The translations under genes were made by a program, and so were the position numbers. The notes under the pieces are model-generated. The model saw nothing but the letters and a program-made list of their open reading frames with translations, ran no database searches and was not told the origin of the DNA. 64,000 bases of DNA. It comes from Helichrysum umbraculigerum (lineage: Eukaryota > Streptophyta > Magnoliopsida > Asterales > Asteraceae). This document shows positions 42,480 through 52,385 of the stretch, piece after piece; positions within the stretch are counted from its first letter, which is position 1, and the number at the start of each line of letters is the position of its first letter. Location of the stretch: NCBI GenBank assembly GCA_949592205.1, contig CATIUR010000004.1, forward strand, positions 87,470,337 to 87,534,336, written 5' to 3'.

Positions 42480-42681
42480 TCTTACTCTCTTTCTCCTCAC
42501 TTTCTCCACTCTTTCTCTTTCTTCCTCCCTTTTCTCTCTCAAATTAATCACCACCACCATTACCATAAATCGCAAAATAACAACACGAAACGACACCGGA
42601 TCACACCACTCCTTTGGAATAAAAGAACCACGGCATCCCGATCTACCTTTCCATCTTTTCGGATTTTCGATCCGACATTTT

Positions 42682-42687
42682 GTAAGT
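42682..42687 (+). promoter_or_regulatory. Candidate 5' splice site in LTR C (3' LTR copy 50664-50669)
   Basis: ATTTT|GTAAGTTTCCGACAAAACCCG follows the hairpin TCGGAT-TTTCG-ATCCGA. The block before and after aligns with LTR B. Confidence 0.55.
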
Positions 42688-42840
42688 TTCCGACAAAACC
42701 CGAAACTCTCCGTTTTTACTCATTTTTATGTTTTTATGGTTTATATATGCTTAAAATGTCCAAAAATGGGTTGGGTAAAAGATTTGGACCAAACGGAAGC
42801 TTTTCGACCGATTTTCCGGCCACCAAATTCCGATCAGACC

Positions 42841-43155
42841 GCTACGTCGCAGAGACGCTGGACTTTCTGCGACGTAGCTCAAAACGTCGCATTTTGTGGC
42901 CAACGTCGCATTTAGCGACGTCACGGCCTACGTCGCACAGATATCCCAACGTCGCACTAGCGACGCAGCCTTTTACGTCGCATTAACTTGCGGACGTCGC
43001 ACATAGCGACGTAGACTTTTACGTCGCAAACCGAACCAACGTCGCATTAGCGACGTCGCCTCCTACGTCGCATTGATTTGCGAAGGTCGCATCATGCGAC
43101 GTACCTCCCTACGTCGCACCCTACGTCGCATGCTACGTCGCATGCTACGTCGCAC
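42841..43155 (+). repeat. CTACGTCGCA / TGCGACGTAG array in LTR C (also 50823-51137)
   Basis: There are about twenty (T)ACGTCGCA or GCGACGT words in both orientations. The first pair, GCTACGTCGCAGA and TCTGCGACGTAGC, is a perfect 13-bp inverted repeat in the 5' LTR. It is CpG-dense compared with its surroundings. Confidence 0.9.
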
Positions 43156-44351
43156 AAACCAGAACCTTGAAAAGTCAGATTTTACTAAGTGTCGAACTTA
43201 CACAACTTCAAATACTTATGTCATACGACTAAACAAACGTCATAGAGCATACTTTCTATTACGATTACATTAAATTGCGTTATAAATGATAACACTTTGA
43301 ATCATTATTACAAACCGTCACCAACGGGCCATATTTGTTTTCAAACTACAAACGGATTACTAAACAAACACTTGGACATGATGAGTTGTGTAAACAACTA
43401 GCCTAGATGGTCTTGCGAGACATCTACTTACTTAAATTTATATGTTTAGGCATTTGAAGGTTACGGGTTCGGAGAACCTACGGTTGATATTACTTACTCG
43501 TTTATTGATATAAACGTACTTGCAAAGACTCAGGTGAGTCTTACGGCCCCACTTTTACTGTTTTATCTTATTGGGGGAGATACATGCTACTGATTTTTCT
43601 TGAACACAAGTACTAAACTGATTTCTATACCAAACGGAATTGCATGAGTTAACTACTATTTACAGAAGTCTCTCCATCATACATCGTTAGTTATGGACTT
43701 AAGCGCGAACAGTAGTTAATGGATCCATTAGGGAAATGACCCTCCCCACCCGGGGCAGTAGCGCTGCCACGTACCGATTTACACGTATAAACGGGTGACA
43801 ACTTATTCGTTACGGATGCTTGCTCAATTACGAGCATGTCACGGGAGCAAAGTTATTATTTACGGGTTAAGCTTCGATTATGAGCCTCATGGCAACGGTA
43901 TAAACTTACTTATTTTCATTTGCTGGATTGCAAATACTGATTTTACGATTGCTGGATTGCAATGGCTGATTTTACGCCTACAGGCATTACTAATGAAATC
44001 TCGTGTTCAAAACCGATATTACTTACAAACCTGTGAGATTCACCAACCTTTTGGTTGACACTTTTTAGCATGTTTTCTCAGGTACCCGGATGGAGTAGGA
44101 TTACTCCAGGAGTTTAGCTAGAGTCGCATGATTTCAACACAACTGCATTAACGGAGATTCTTAGCATTATCTTTTGTATATTTCGATTATGTAATAGAAT
44201 CTCCCGCTATACGCGTGGACTCTAGGGGAAACTACATTTTGTATACGAAAACACTAAGTTTTCAAACATTATATCTATGGAATGTAACTAATTTACAAAA
44301 CGTTGCATATAGATGTCGTTTACTTTATCTTTGTGCTGTGATATTTAATTA

Positions 44352-44402
44352 GTAACACCCCAAACTATGCTTCCGCAAAACATCGAATTTCGGGGGTGTT
44401 AC
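44352..44402 (+). ncRNA. U5-terminal stem-loop of element C
   Basis: GTAACACCCC (44352-44361) pairs perfectly with GGGGTGTTAC (44393-44402). The loop contains TGCTTCCGC (44368-44376). The 3' LTR has the same structure. Confidence 0.75.
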
Positions 44403-44406
44403 AGAT

Positions 44407-44419
44407 TGGTATCAGAGCC
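44407..44419 (+). promoter_or_regulatory. Primer-binding site of element C
   Basis: TGGTATCAGAGCC lies three bases after the LTR end. It is the initiator Met tRNA type. Confidence 0.94.
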
Positions 44420-44706
44420 TAAGGTTATAGTGAACTAGGTTGCATTTAGTGGGCCTAGACTATGACCGTTAGGCAGTATTCTCTTATTAGACATGACTGG
44501 TTCGGGAATTACAGCATACAACTTTAATTTAACATAGCCTGATCAACTATGTACAATTAAGGAAAGATGATGTAAGGCCTGAAATAATTATGTTGAACGG
44601 GGATACGTTAGTTGACTCTGACCACGAGAGAACCGGACCATTACTTGATACGTGCTAGACACTAGACTGGATATGATATATGTATATATATATTAGCCTC
44701 GTCTTA

Positions 44707-44723
44707 CTTACACTCTGCCACAG
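44707..44723 (+). promoter_or_regulatory. Candidate 3' splice site before ORF1 of C
   Basis: CTTACACTCTGCCACAG ends two bases before the ORF1 ATG (44726). Confidence 0.4.
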
Positions 44724-44725
44724 GA

Positions 44726-45235
44726 ATGGCAAACACACCACCTAATCCGACACACTCTCACTCACATGGGTCACGGAACCCACGAGTAGCCAGGAGGAGC
44801 ACAAGGTCACCTCGAACCAACCCTTATCCTGTACATAACTTTCAGAACTCGGCACATCTCACGTTGCCAGTATTGGCTACCCAATTCCGCCGTCAGGAGC
44901 AAAGACTCGAAAATCTCGAACTGGAACAACACCGAATGACCTACCTGCTTCGTCAAGCTCTTGACCGCATATCACAACTACAGCGAGAACAAGAGGATAC
45001 CAACCTCTCTGTAAGCATAATTCAGGATTCCATGACCGCCGAACTAGGTGCGGATGAACTTGTAAGAAACCGACTAGAAGAATGTGAACAGCGTTCACAG
45101 GAGACTGCGGATCACTCTCGAACACTAGCACAACGACTAGCTTTGGTGGAAGACAACGCCAGGCAAACCAACCGACTAGCAGAAACTGTGGACCGCCTTG
45201 TCGCGCTAATGGAACAAATTAATCTACAAGACTAG
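44726..45235 (+). CDS. ORF1 of element C, basic coiled-coil protein of unknown function
   Basis: This 169-residue protein has no recognised family. The N-terminus is Ser/His/Arg-rich and basic (about 8-35: SHSHGSRNPRVARRSTRSPR), plausible for nucleic-acid binding. From about 50 to the end it is almost wholly helical, with heptad-like spacing of Leu/Ile/Met and many Glu/Gln/Arg (QEQRLENLELEQHRM, LRQALDRISQLQREQE, LAETVDRLVALMEQ), so a long coiled coil. It lies 280 bp before gag and has its own start and stop. Element Z carries a decayed homologue (310-130), and element A has a larger, differently built protein in the same slot. It could be a structural or RNA-binding accessory factor; that is inference. 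Confidence 0.7.
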   Translation: MANTPPNPTHSHSHGSRNPRVARRSTRSPRTNPYPVHNFQNSAHLTLPVLATQFRRQEQRLENLELEQHRMTYLLRQALDRISQLQREQEDTNLSVSIIQDSMTAELGADELVRNRLEECEQRSQETADHSRTLAQRLALVEDNARQTNRLAETVDRLVALMEQINLQD

Positions 45236-45490
45236 CGTAGCCTTTGTCTTGTAATCTATCTCGTAATCTAGGGACTATCTAGCACTACTCTATAAACTAG
45301 TCAGATGTAACCATTCCCGGCACCCTTGTAATATCTCTGTAGGATGTAACTTTTGAACTCACTTTATCTATCAGATATCCTTTGTTATCTCAACTCACAT
45401 AAAATGTCATTTTTCATGTTGATGTTATGTATTACTGCTTTTATACATGTACATCTGTGACAATTACAATTTCATACCGAATCTCATGTA

Positions 45491-45511
45491 TCTTCATTTC
45501 TTTTATTGAAG
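45491..45511 (+). promoter_or_regulatory. Candidate 3' splice site before gag of C
   Basis: TCTTCATTTCTTTTATTGAAG is a good pyrimidine tract ending in AG four bases before the gag ATG. Confidence 0.45.
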
Positions 45512-45515
45512 AATC

Positions 45516-48500
45516 ATGCCGCCAAAGTCACGACCGTACACCGATGCCCAGATTACCTCCCTTATAACCCAGGCTGTTACTGAAGCCTTGGCTCGGAATA
45601 CTCCACCAAACTCCTCGAGAAACAGCGATGCCGCTGAAACCACAACTGCTAAACCTTGTTCTTACAAGGACTTCCAGAACTGCAAACCTCTAAACTTTGC
45701 AGGTACCGAGGGAGCTATCGGTCTAGTACGCTGGATCGAGAAAGTTGAGTCTGTATTTCTTATCTGCAACTGTGCGGAGGGAGATAAGGTTAAGTTCTCC
45801 GTTAGTACTTTTACTGACACCGCACTCACCTGGTGGAACACTTATGCCCAGACTGTGAGTGTTGCTACTGCTTACCAACTCCCGTGGGAGGAGTTGAAGA
45901 AAATGTTGAGGGGTGAGTATTGCCCCAGGGATGAATTGAAACAACTAGAAGTGGAATTCTGGAACCACAAGATGCAGGGTGATGACATCACCGGATACAC
46001 CAACCGTTTCCACCAACTGGCACTTCTGTGCCCAACCATGGTCGATCCTGAGTACAAGAGGATCGAGAAATTTGTTGATGGTCTTCCTGAGAGACTCCAA
46101 GACCTGGTAACTTCTTCCAAACCGGGTACTATTCAGAGCGCCATCCGTATGGCCCATGAACTAACGGCAAATTCTGTCCGCCGTGGTACAACTTCAACCC
46201 CATCTGCAAACAACAAACGCAAGTGGGAAGGTAACCCCAACTCATCCAACCAAACCTCCAACAAAAAGCCTGAGTACATTAAGGCTTATTCATCTGGAAC
46301 TTCGGAGAAGAAAGGGTACAGTGGGAGCAGACCCTACTGTCCCAAATGCAACCGCCACCATGACGGTTCTTGCCCTTGCTCCAACTGCAAGCGGTTCGGG
46401 CATCTAGCCAAGGATTGTCGAACCAACATTCCCACCCCCAACATCAATGCACCAAAGGCCTGCTTTGGGTGCGGAAATTCAGGGCACTTCAAGAGAGATT
46501 GCCCAAAGCTGAAAAACAACAACAACAACAACCCTGCTCGCGGTAGAGCTTTCGTTATCAAGGCTGGGGAAGCCAGACAAGACCCGAACGTCGTGACGGG
46601 TACGTTCCTTCTCAACGACCTTACTGCTTCTGTGTTATTTGATACCGGTGCCGATAGAAGCTTCATATCTGAGAAATTTAGCCCTTTACTTGATATTACT
46701 CCCACTGCCTTAGATGCTAAATACATTGTAGAATTAGCTAATGGCAACCTGATTGAGACTGATAGCATCATACACAACTGTACACTTAACCTCACGAACG
46801 AAACGTTTCCCATTGATTTAATCCCTGTCGAGATCGGCAGCTTCGATATTATTGTCGGTATGGATTGGTTATCCAAGCACCGAGCTGAAATCATCTGTCA
46901 TGACAAACTCGTTCGCATACCTCTTGTCTCCGGTGGAACCTTAGTCCTACAAGGGGAGACCGGTAGACGGAATCTGAATATTGTATCCTGTCTGAAAACG
47001 AGAAAATACCTACGAAAAGGGTACCAAGCCATCCTCGCACATGTAACGGAGAAGAAGTCGGAGGAGAAGCGACTTGAGGATGTTCCGATCGTGCGGGATT
47101 TCCCGGAAGTCTTTCCTGAAGACTTGCCCGGACTTCCGCCACCTAGACAAGTTGAATTTCAAATCGAACTTGTGCCCGGAGCCGCACCCGTGGCACGAGC
47201 CCCTTACCGTTTAGCACCATCCGAAATGCAGGAGTTGTCTAACCAACTACAGGAACTCCTGGACAGAGGATTCATTCGACCAAGTTCCTCACCTTGGGGA
47301 GCTCCGGTCTTATTCGTGAAAAAGAAAGATGGATCTTTCCGCATGTGTATCGACTACCGAGAGCTGAATAAGCTAACCATAAAGAATCGGTACCCACTTC
47401 CTAGAATCGACGACCTGTTTGACCAACTCCAGGGATCGAGTGTTTACTCAAAGATTGATCTACGGTCGGGTTATCATCAACTCCGAGTCCGTGACAATGA
47501 TATCCCAAAGACAGCTTTCCGAACTCGTTATGGGCATTACGAATTCCAAGTGATGCCATTCGGGTTGACCAACGCACCGGCCGTATTCATGGACCTTATG
47601 AATCGGGTGTGCAAACCATACCTTGACAAATTCGTCATTGTGTTCATCGACGATATTCTGATTTACTCTCGCAACGAGCAGGAACATGCTCAACATCTGA
47701 AAACCATTCTAGGACTTCTGAAACACGAAGAGTTATATGCCAAATTCTCTAAGTGTGAGTTCTGGATTCGAACCGTTCAATTCCTCGGACACGTGATTGA
47801 CAGCCAAGGAATTCATGTTGATCCCGCCAAGATTGAAGCAATCAAGGGCTGGGAGTCACCGACCACTCCAACCGAAGTGAGACAATTCTTAGGTCTTGCT
47901 GGTTATTATCGCCGATTCATCGAAAACTTTTCAAGAATAGCTGTTCCACTTACCACACTGACTCAGAAGGATAAGAAGTTCGAATGGACGGATAAACAAG
48001 AGTCAGCCTTCCAGCTATTGAAAAACAAACTTTGCAGTGCACCAATCCTGTCCTTACCCGAGGGCACCGACGATTTCGTAGTTTACTGCGACGCCTCACA
48101 CCAAGGACTTGGTTGTGTGTTGATGCAACGAGAAAAAGTCATTGCCTATGCCTCCCGACAACTAAAAATCCACGAGAAAAACTATACGACCCACGACCTC
48201 GAGTTAGGTGCTGTGGTCTTCGCATTGAAAATCTGGAGACATTATCTCTACGGTACGAAAAGCACTATCTTTACCGATCACAAAAGTCTCCAACACATAT
48301 TCGATCAGAAAGATCTAAACATGAGGCAACGTCGCTGGGTTGAGTTACTTAGTGACTACGACTGCGAGATCAAATACCATCCGGGCAAGGCGAACGTAGT
48401 TGCCGATGCCTTAAGCCGAAAAGAACGAGTGAAACCCCTTCGAGTTCGAGCACTTTCTATGACAATTCATAACGAGCTTCCTGCTCAAATCCTTACCGCT

Positions 48501-49931
48501 CAACTTGAAGCACTCAACGATGAAAACTTGAAAAATGAAGCCTTGCGAGGCTTGGATAAACAATTCGAAATCAAACCCGATGGAACTCGATACTTCTCTA
48601 ACCGGGTGTGGTTACCCAAATACGGAAACTTGCGAGATTTGGTGATGGCTGAAGCTCACAAATCTCGATACTCTATACATCCTGGATCTGACAAGATGTA
48701 TCATGACGTCAAAGGGTTGTATTGGTGGCCTAACATGAAAGCTGACATCGCCTTGTACGTCAGTAAATGCCTAACCTGTTCCAAAGTAAAGACCGAACAC
48801 CAAAGACCCTCTGGGTTGCTTCAACAACCTGAAATTCCTCAATGGAAATGGGAACAGATTTCCATGGACTTCATTACCAAACTACCGAAAACTTCGAGTG
48901 GTTGCGATACCATTTGGGTGATCGTGGACCGTCTCACGAAATCTGCTCATTTTCTGGCCATCAAGGAAACAGACAAGATGGAGCGTCTGACTCGCATCTA
49001 TGTCAAAGAAATCATCTCGCGACACGGTGTACCTATCTCGATCATCTCGGATAGGGACAGCCGTTTTACTTCTAACTTTTGGCAATCGCTACAGAAATCT
49101 CTTGGTACTCGTTTGGATATGAGTACTGCTTATCACCCGCAAACCGATGGCCAAAGCGAGCGAACTATTCAAACACTGGAGGATATGCTACGAGCCTGCG
49201 TAGTTGACTTCGGTACTTCTTGGGAAAATCATTTACCGTTGTGCGAGTTCTCGTACAACAACAGTTATCATACCAGCATAAAGGCTGCACCCTTCGAAGC
49301 ACTTTACGGGCGTAAGTGCCGATCACCGATCTGTTGGACTGAGTTAGGAGATTCCCAACTCACGGGTCCAGAAATCATTCAAGAAACTACTGAGAAAATC
49401 GTTGGTATTCAAAACCGGCTGAAAGCCGCACGTGATCGTCAGAAAAGCTATGCTGACGTGAGACGCAAACACCTTGAGTTCCAGGTAGGGGACAAGGTAC
49501 TTCTTAAAGTGGCACCGTGGAAAGGTGTTATTCGATTCGGGAAACGAGGCAAACTAAATCCTAGATATATCGGACCATTCGAAATCCTCGAAAGGATTGA
49601 TCCAGTGGCCTATCGCCTGCAACTTCCTGCTGAACTTAGCAGCGTACACAACACATTCCACATTTCTAACTTGAAGAAATGTCTGTCTGACGAGACGCTG
49701 ATTATACCGCTCGACGAAATTCAAATCGATGATAAACTTCATTTTGTCGAGAAACCTTTGGAAATCATGGACCGAGAGGTCAAGCAATTGAAACAGAGTC
49801 GTATTCCCATAGTAAAAGTCAGGTGGAATTCTAGGCGCGGCCCTGAGTTCACCTGGGAACGGGAAGACCAAATGCGACAGAAATATCCACATCTCTTCCC
49901 AGACAACGCACCGTCCGTACGCTCAATATAA
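45516..49931 (+). CDS. Gag-Pol polyprotein of element C (1471 aa, intact)
   Basis: It is a single open frame. Gag has two zinc knuckles (CSNCKRFGHLAKDC and CFGCGNSGHFKRDC) preceded by a Cys/His-rich CPKCNRHHDGSC. The protease centre is DTGAD near 374. Reverse transcriptase shows IDLRSGYHQ and catalytic FIDD near 709. RNase H begins YCDASHQGLGC near 856. Integrase has an HHCC part (HPGSDKMYHDVKG, CLTCSKVK), then MDFITKLP, SDRDSRF and QSERTIQ acidic residues, followed by RYIGPFEIL and a chromodomain-like VKVRWN / EFTWERED end. It is clearly related to element A in pol but much diverged in gag. No disabling change seen. The TAA overlaps the hairpin before the polypurine tract. By family knowledge the protein carries out capsid assembly, reverse transcription and integration of the element. 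Confidence 0.96.
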   Translation: MPPKSRPYTDAQITSLITQAVTEALARNTPPNSSRNSDAAETTTAKPCSYKDFQNCKPLNFAGTEGAIGLVRWIEKVESVFLICNCAEGDKVKFSVSTFTDTALTWWNTYAQTVSVATAYQLPWEELKKMLRGEYCPRDELKQLEVEFWNHKMQGDDITGYTNRFHQLALLCPTMVDPEYKRIEKFVDGLPERLQDLVTSSKPGTIQSAIRMAHELTANSVRRGTTSTPSANNKRKWEGNPNSSNQTSNKKPEYIKAYSSGTSEKKGYSGSRPYCPKCNRHHDGSCPCSNCKRFGHLAKDCRTNIPTPNINAPKACFGCGNSGHFKRDCPKLKNNNNNNPARGRAFVIKAGEARQDPNVVTGTFLLNDLTASVLFDTGADRSFISEKFSPLLDITPTALDAKYIVELANGNLIETDSIIHNCTLNLTNETFPIDLIPVEIGSFDIIVGMDWLSKHRAEIICHDKLVRIPLVSGGTLVLQGETGRRNLNIVSCLKTRKYLRKGYQAILAHVTEKKSEEKRLEDVPIVRDFPEVFPEDLPGLPPPRQVEFQIELVPGAAPVARAPYRLAPSEMQELSNQLQELLDRGFIRPSSSPWGAPVLFVKKKDGSFRMCIDYRELNKLTIKNRYPLPRIDDLFDQLQGSSVYSKIDLRSGYHQLRVRDNDIPKTAFRTRYGHYEFQVMPFGLTNAPAVFMDLMNRVCKPYLDKFVIVFIDDILIYSRNEQEHAQHLKTILGLLKHEELYAKFSKCEFWIRTVQFLGHVIDSQGIHVDPAKIEAIKGWESPTTPTEVRQFLGLAGYYRRFIENFSRIAVPLTTLTQKDKKFEWTDKQESAFQLLKNKLCSAPILSLPEGTDDFVVYCDASHQGLGCVLMQREKVIAYASRQLKIHEKNYTTHDLELGAVVFALKIWRHYLYGTKSTIFTDHKSLQHIFDQKDLNMRQRRWVELLSDYDCEIKYHPGKANVVADALSRKERVKPLRVRALSMTIHNELPAQILTAQLEALNDENLKNEALRGLDKQFEIKPDGTRYFSNRVWLPKYGNLRDLVMAEAHKSRYSIHPGSDKMYHDVKGLYWWPNMKADIALYVSKCLTCSKVKTEHQRPSGLLQQPEIPQWKWEQISMDFITKLPKTSSGCDTIWVIVDRLTKSAHFLAIKETDKMERLTRIYVKEIISRHGVPISIISDRDSRFTSNFWQSLQKSLGTRLDMSTAYHPQTDGQSERTIQTLEDMLRACVVDFGTSWENHLPLCEFSYNNSYHTSIKAAPFEALYGRKCRSPICWTELGDSQLTGPEIIQETTEKIVGIQNRLKAARDRQKSYADVRRKHLEFQVGDKVLLKVAPWKGVIRFGKRGKLNPRYIGPFEILERIDPVAYRLQLPAELSSVHNTFHISNLKKCLSDETLIIPLDEIQIDDKLHFVEKPLEIMDREVKQLKQSRIPIVKVRWNSRRGPEFTWEREDQMRQKYPHLFPDNAPSVRSI

Positions 49932-49946
49932 TTTCGGGACGAAATT
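49930..49946 (+). ncRNA. Hairpin before the polypurine tract, element C
   Basis: AATTTCG-GGA-CGAAATT has seven pairs and the same GGA loop as A and B. The C-G pair of A/B (ATCTCG/CGAGAT) is replaced by T-A on both sides (ATTTCG/CGAAAT), a compensatory change. Confidence 0.75.
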
Positions 49947-49952
49947 TCTTTA

Positions 49953-49964
49953 ACAAGGGGAGAA
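49953..49964 (+). promoter_or_regulatory. Polypurine tract of element C
   Basis: ACAAGGGGAGAA lies directly before the 3' LTR. Confidence 0.93.
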
Positions 49965-52385
49965 TGTAACACCTGCTAAATTAGGATAATTATTTATGCC
50001 TAATTGATTGTAACTAGTTGTAATTAGTATGTAATAGGACTAATTGCAGACTCTATTTGTACATATATAAGGTGAATTATATATATATGTGTGTACTTAC
50101 GCGATTTGGATTAATCGTACGAATTAACCGGACGGAGTCCGACACAGTTACTTGGACGTTGGTGACAGAAACTTACCTAAATAATGAGAACGTATTTTAT
50201 TATATAAAATACACAGCGAACAAACATTATTTATAATACCGCGACGACAATTTAACTAATTTAACGCATATGTATTAAACGCGAGTTAAGAATTTTAATA
50301 CTTCGACAAATGTTTTTATAATTAATTTCAAGGTATTTCATTAAAACATTTCCCGTCACCTTTTAAAAATATAACTGCTTGATAACGTTTAAACGACGGA
50401 GGAAACGAACACCGCACGGAGCGCGGAGGCGCAGACTGAAAGTGGGAGGTTAACCTCCCACTCTTACTCTCTTTCTCCTCACTTTCTCCACTCTTTCTCT
50501 TTCTTCCTCCCTTTTCTCTCTCAAATTAATCACCACCACCATTACCATAAATCGCAAAATAACAACACGAAACGACACCGGATCACACCACTCCTTTGGA
50601 ATAAAAGAACCACGGCATCCCGATCTACCTTTCCATCTTTTCGGATTTTCGATCCGACATTTTGTAAGTTTCCGACAAAACCCGAAACTCTCCGTTTTTA
50701 CTCATTTTTATGTTTTTATGGTTTATATATGCTTAAAATGTCCAAAAATGGGTTGGGTAAAAGATTTGGACCAAACGGAAGCTTTTCGACCGATTTTCCG
50801 GCCACCAAATTCCGATCAGACCGCTACGTCGCAGAGACGCTGGGCTTTCTGCGACATAGCTCAAAACGTCGCATTTTGTGGCCAACGTCGCATTTAGCGA
50901 CGTCACGGCCTACGTCGCACAGATATCCCAACGTCGCACTAGCGACGCAGCCTTTTACGTCGCATTAACTTGCGGACGTCGCACATAGCGACGTAGACTT
51001 TTACGTCGCAAACCGAACCAACGTCGCATTAGCGACGTCGCCTCCTACGTCGCATTGATTTGCGAAGGTCGCATCATGCGACGTACCTCCCTACGTCGCA
51101 CCCTACGTCGCATGCTACGTCGCATGCTACGTCGCACAAACCAGAACCTTGAAAAGTCAGATTTTACTAAGTGTCGAACTTACACAACTTCAAATACTTA
51201 TGTCATACGACTAAACAAACGTCATAGAGCATACTTTCTATTACGATTACATTAAATTGCGTTATAAATGATAACACTTTGAATCATTATTACAAACCGT
51301 CACCAACGGGCCATATTTGTTTTCAAACTACAAACGGATTACTAAACAAACACTTGGACATGATGAGTTGTGTAAACAACTAGCCTAGATGGTCTTGCGA
51401 GACATCTACTTACTTAAATTTATATGTTTAGGCATTTGAAGGTTACGGGTTCGGAGAACCTACGGTTGATATTACTTACTCGTTTATTGATATAAACGTA
51501 CTTGCAAAGACTCAGGTGAGTCTTACGGCCCCACTTTTACTGTTTTATCTTATTGGGGGAGATACATGCTACTGATTTTTCTTGAACACAAGTACTAAAC
51601 TGATTTCTATACCAAACGGAATTGCATGAGTTAACTACTATTTACAGAAGTCTCTCCATCATACATCGTTAGTTATGGACTTAAGCGCGAACAGTAGTTA
51701 ATGGATCCATTAGGGAAATGACCCTCCCCACCCGGGGCAGTAGCGCTGCCACGTACCGATTTACACGTATAAACGGGTGACAACTTATTCGTTACGGATG
51801 CTTGCTCAATTACGAGCATGTCACGGGAGCAAAGTTATTATTTACGGGTTAAGCTTCGATTATGAGCCTCATGGCAACGGTATAAACTTACTTATTTTCA
51901 TTTGCTGGATTGCAAATACTGATTTTACGATTGCTGGATTGCAATGGCTGATTTTACGCCTACAGGCATTACTAATGAAATCTCGTGTTCAAAACCGATA
52001 TTACTTACAAACCTGTGAGATTCACCAACCTTTTGGTTGACACTTTTTAGCATGTTTTCTCAGGTACCCGGATGGAGTAGGATTACTCCAGGAGTTTAGC
52101 TAGAGTCGCATGATTTCAACACAACTGCATTAACGGAGATTCTTAGCATTATCTTTTGTATATTTCGATTATGTAATAGAATCTCCCGCTATACGCGTGG
52201 ACTCTAGGGGAAACTACATTTTGTATACGAAAACACTAAGTTTTCAAACATTATATCTATGGAATGTAACTAATTTACAAAACGTTGCATATAGATGTCG
52301 TTTACTTTATCTTTGTGCTGTGATATTTAATTAGTAACACCCCAAACTATGCTTCCGCAAAACATCGAATTTCGGGGGTGTTACA
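49965..52385 (+). repeat. 3' LTR of element C
   Basis: It is 2421 bp and essentially identical to the 5' LTR. It is followed by AGAAC and the resumed LTR of element B. Confidence 0.96.

Larger units (their letters stand above)
41983..44403 (+). repeat. 5' LTR of element C
   Basis: It starts TGTAACACCTGC and ends GGGGTGTTACA. Contents: 20-bp palindrome 42460-42479, CT-rich leader, block conserved with LTR B (about 42600-42680), donor motif 42682, CGACGT array 42841-43155, terminal stem-loop. Confidence 0.95.
41983..52385 (+). mobile_element. Ty3/gypsy (Tekay/Del-type) element C, complete and very young
   Basis: It is 10.4 kb, flanked by the 5-bp duplication AGAAC (41978-41982 and 52386-52390). 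It has two LTRs of equal length (2421 bp). The only mismatches I noticed are two substitutions in the palindrome array (GGACTT/GGGCTT and GACGTAG/GACATAG). It has primer-binding site, ORF1, intact gag-pol, hairpin and polypurine tract. The near-identity of the LTRs means very recent insertion, and every part needed for activity appears present. Confidence 0.96.
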
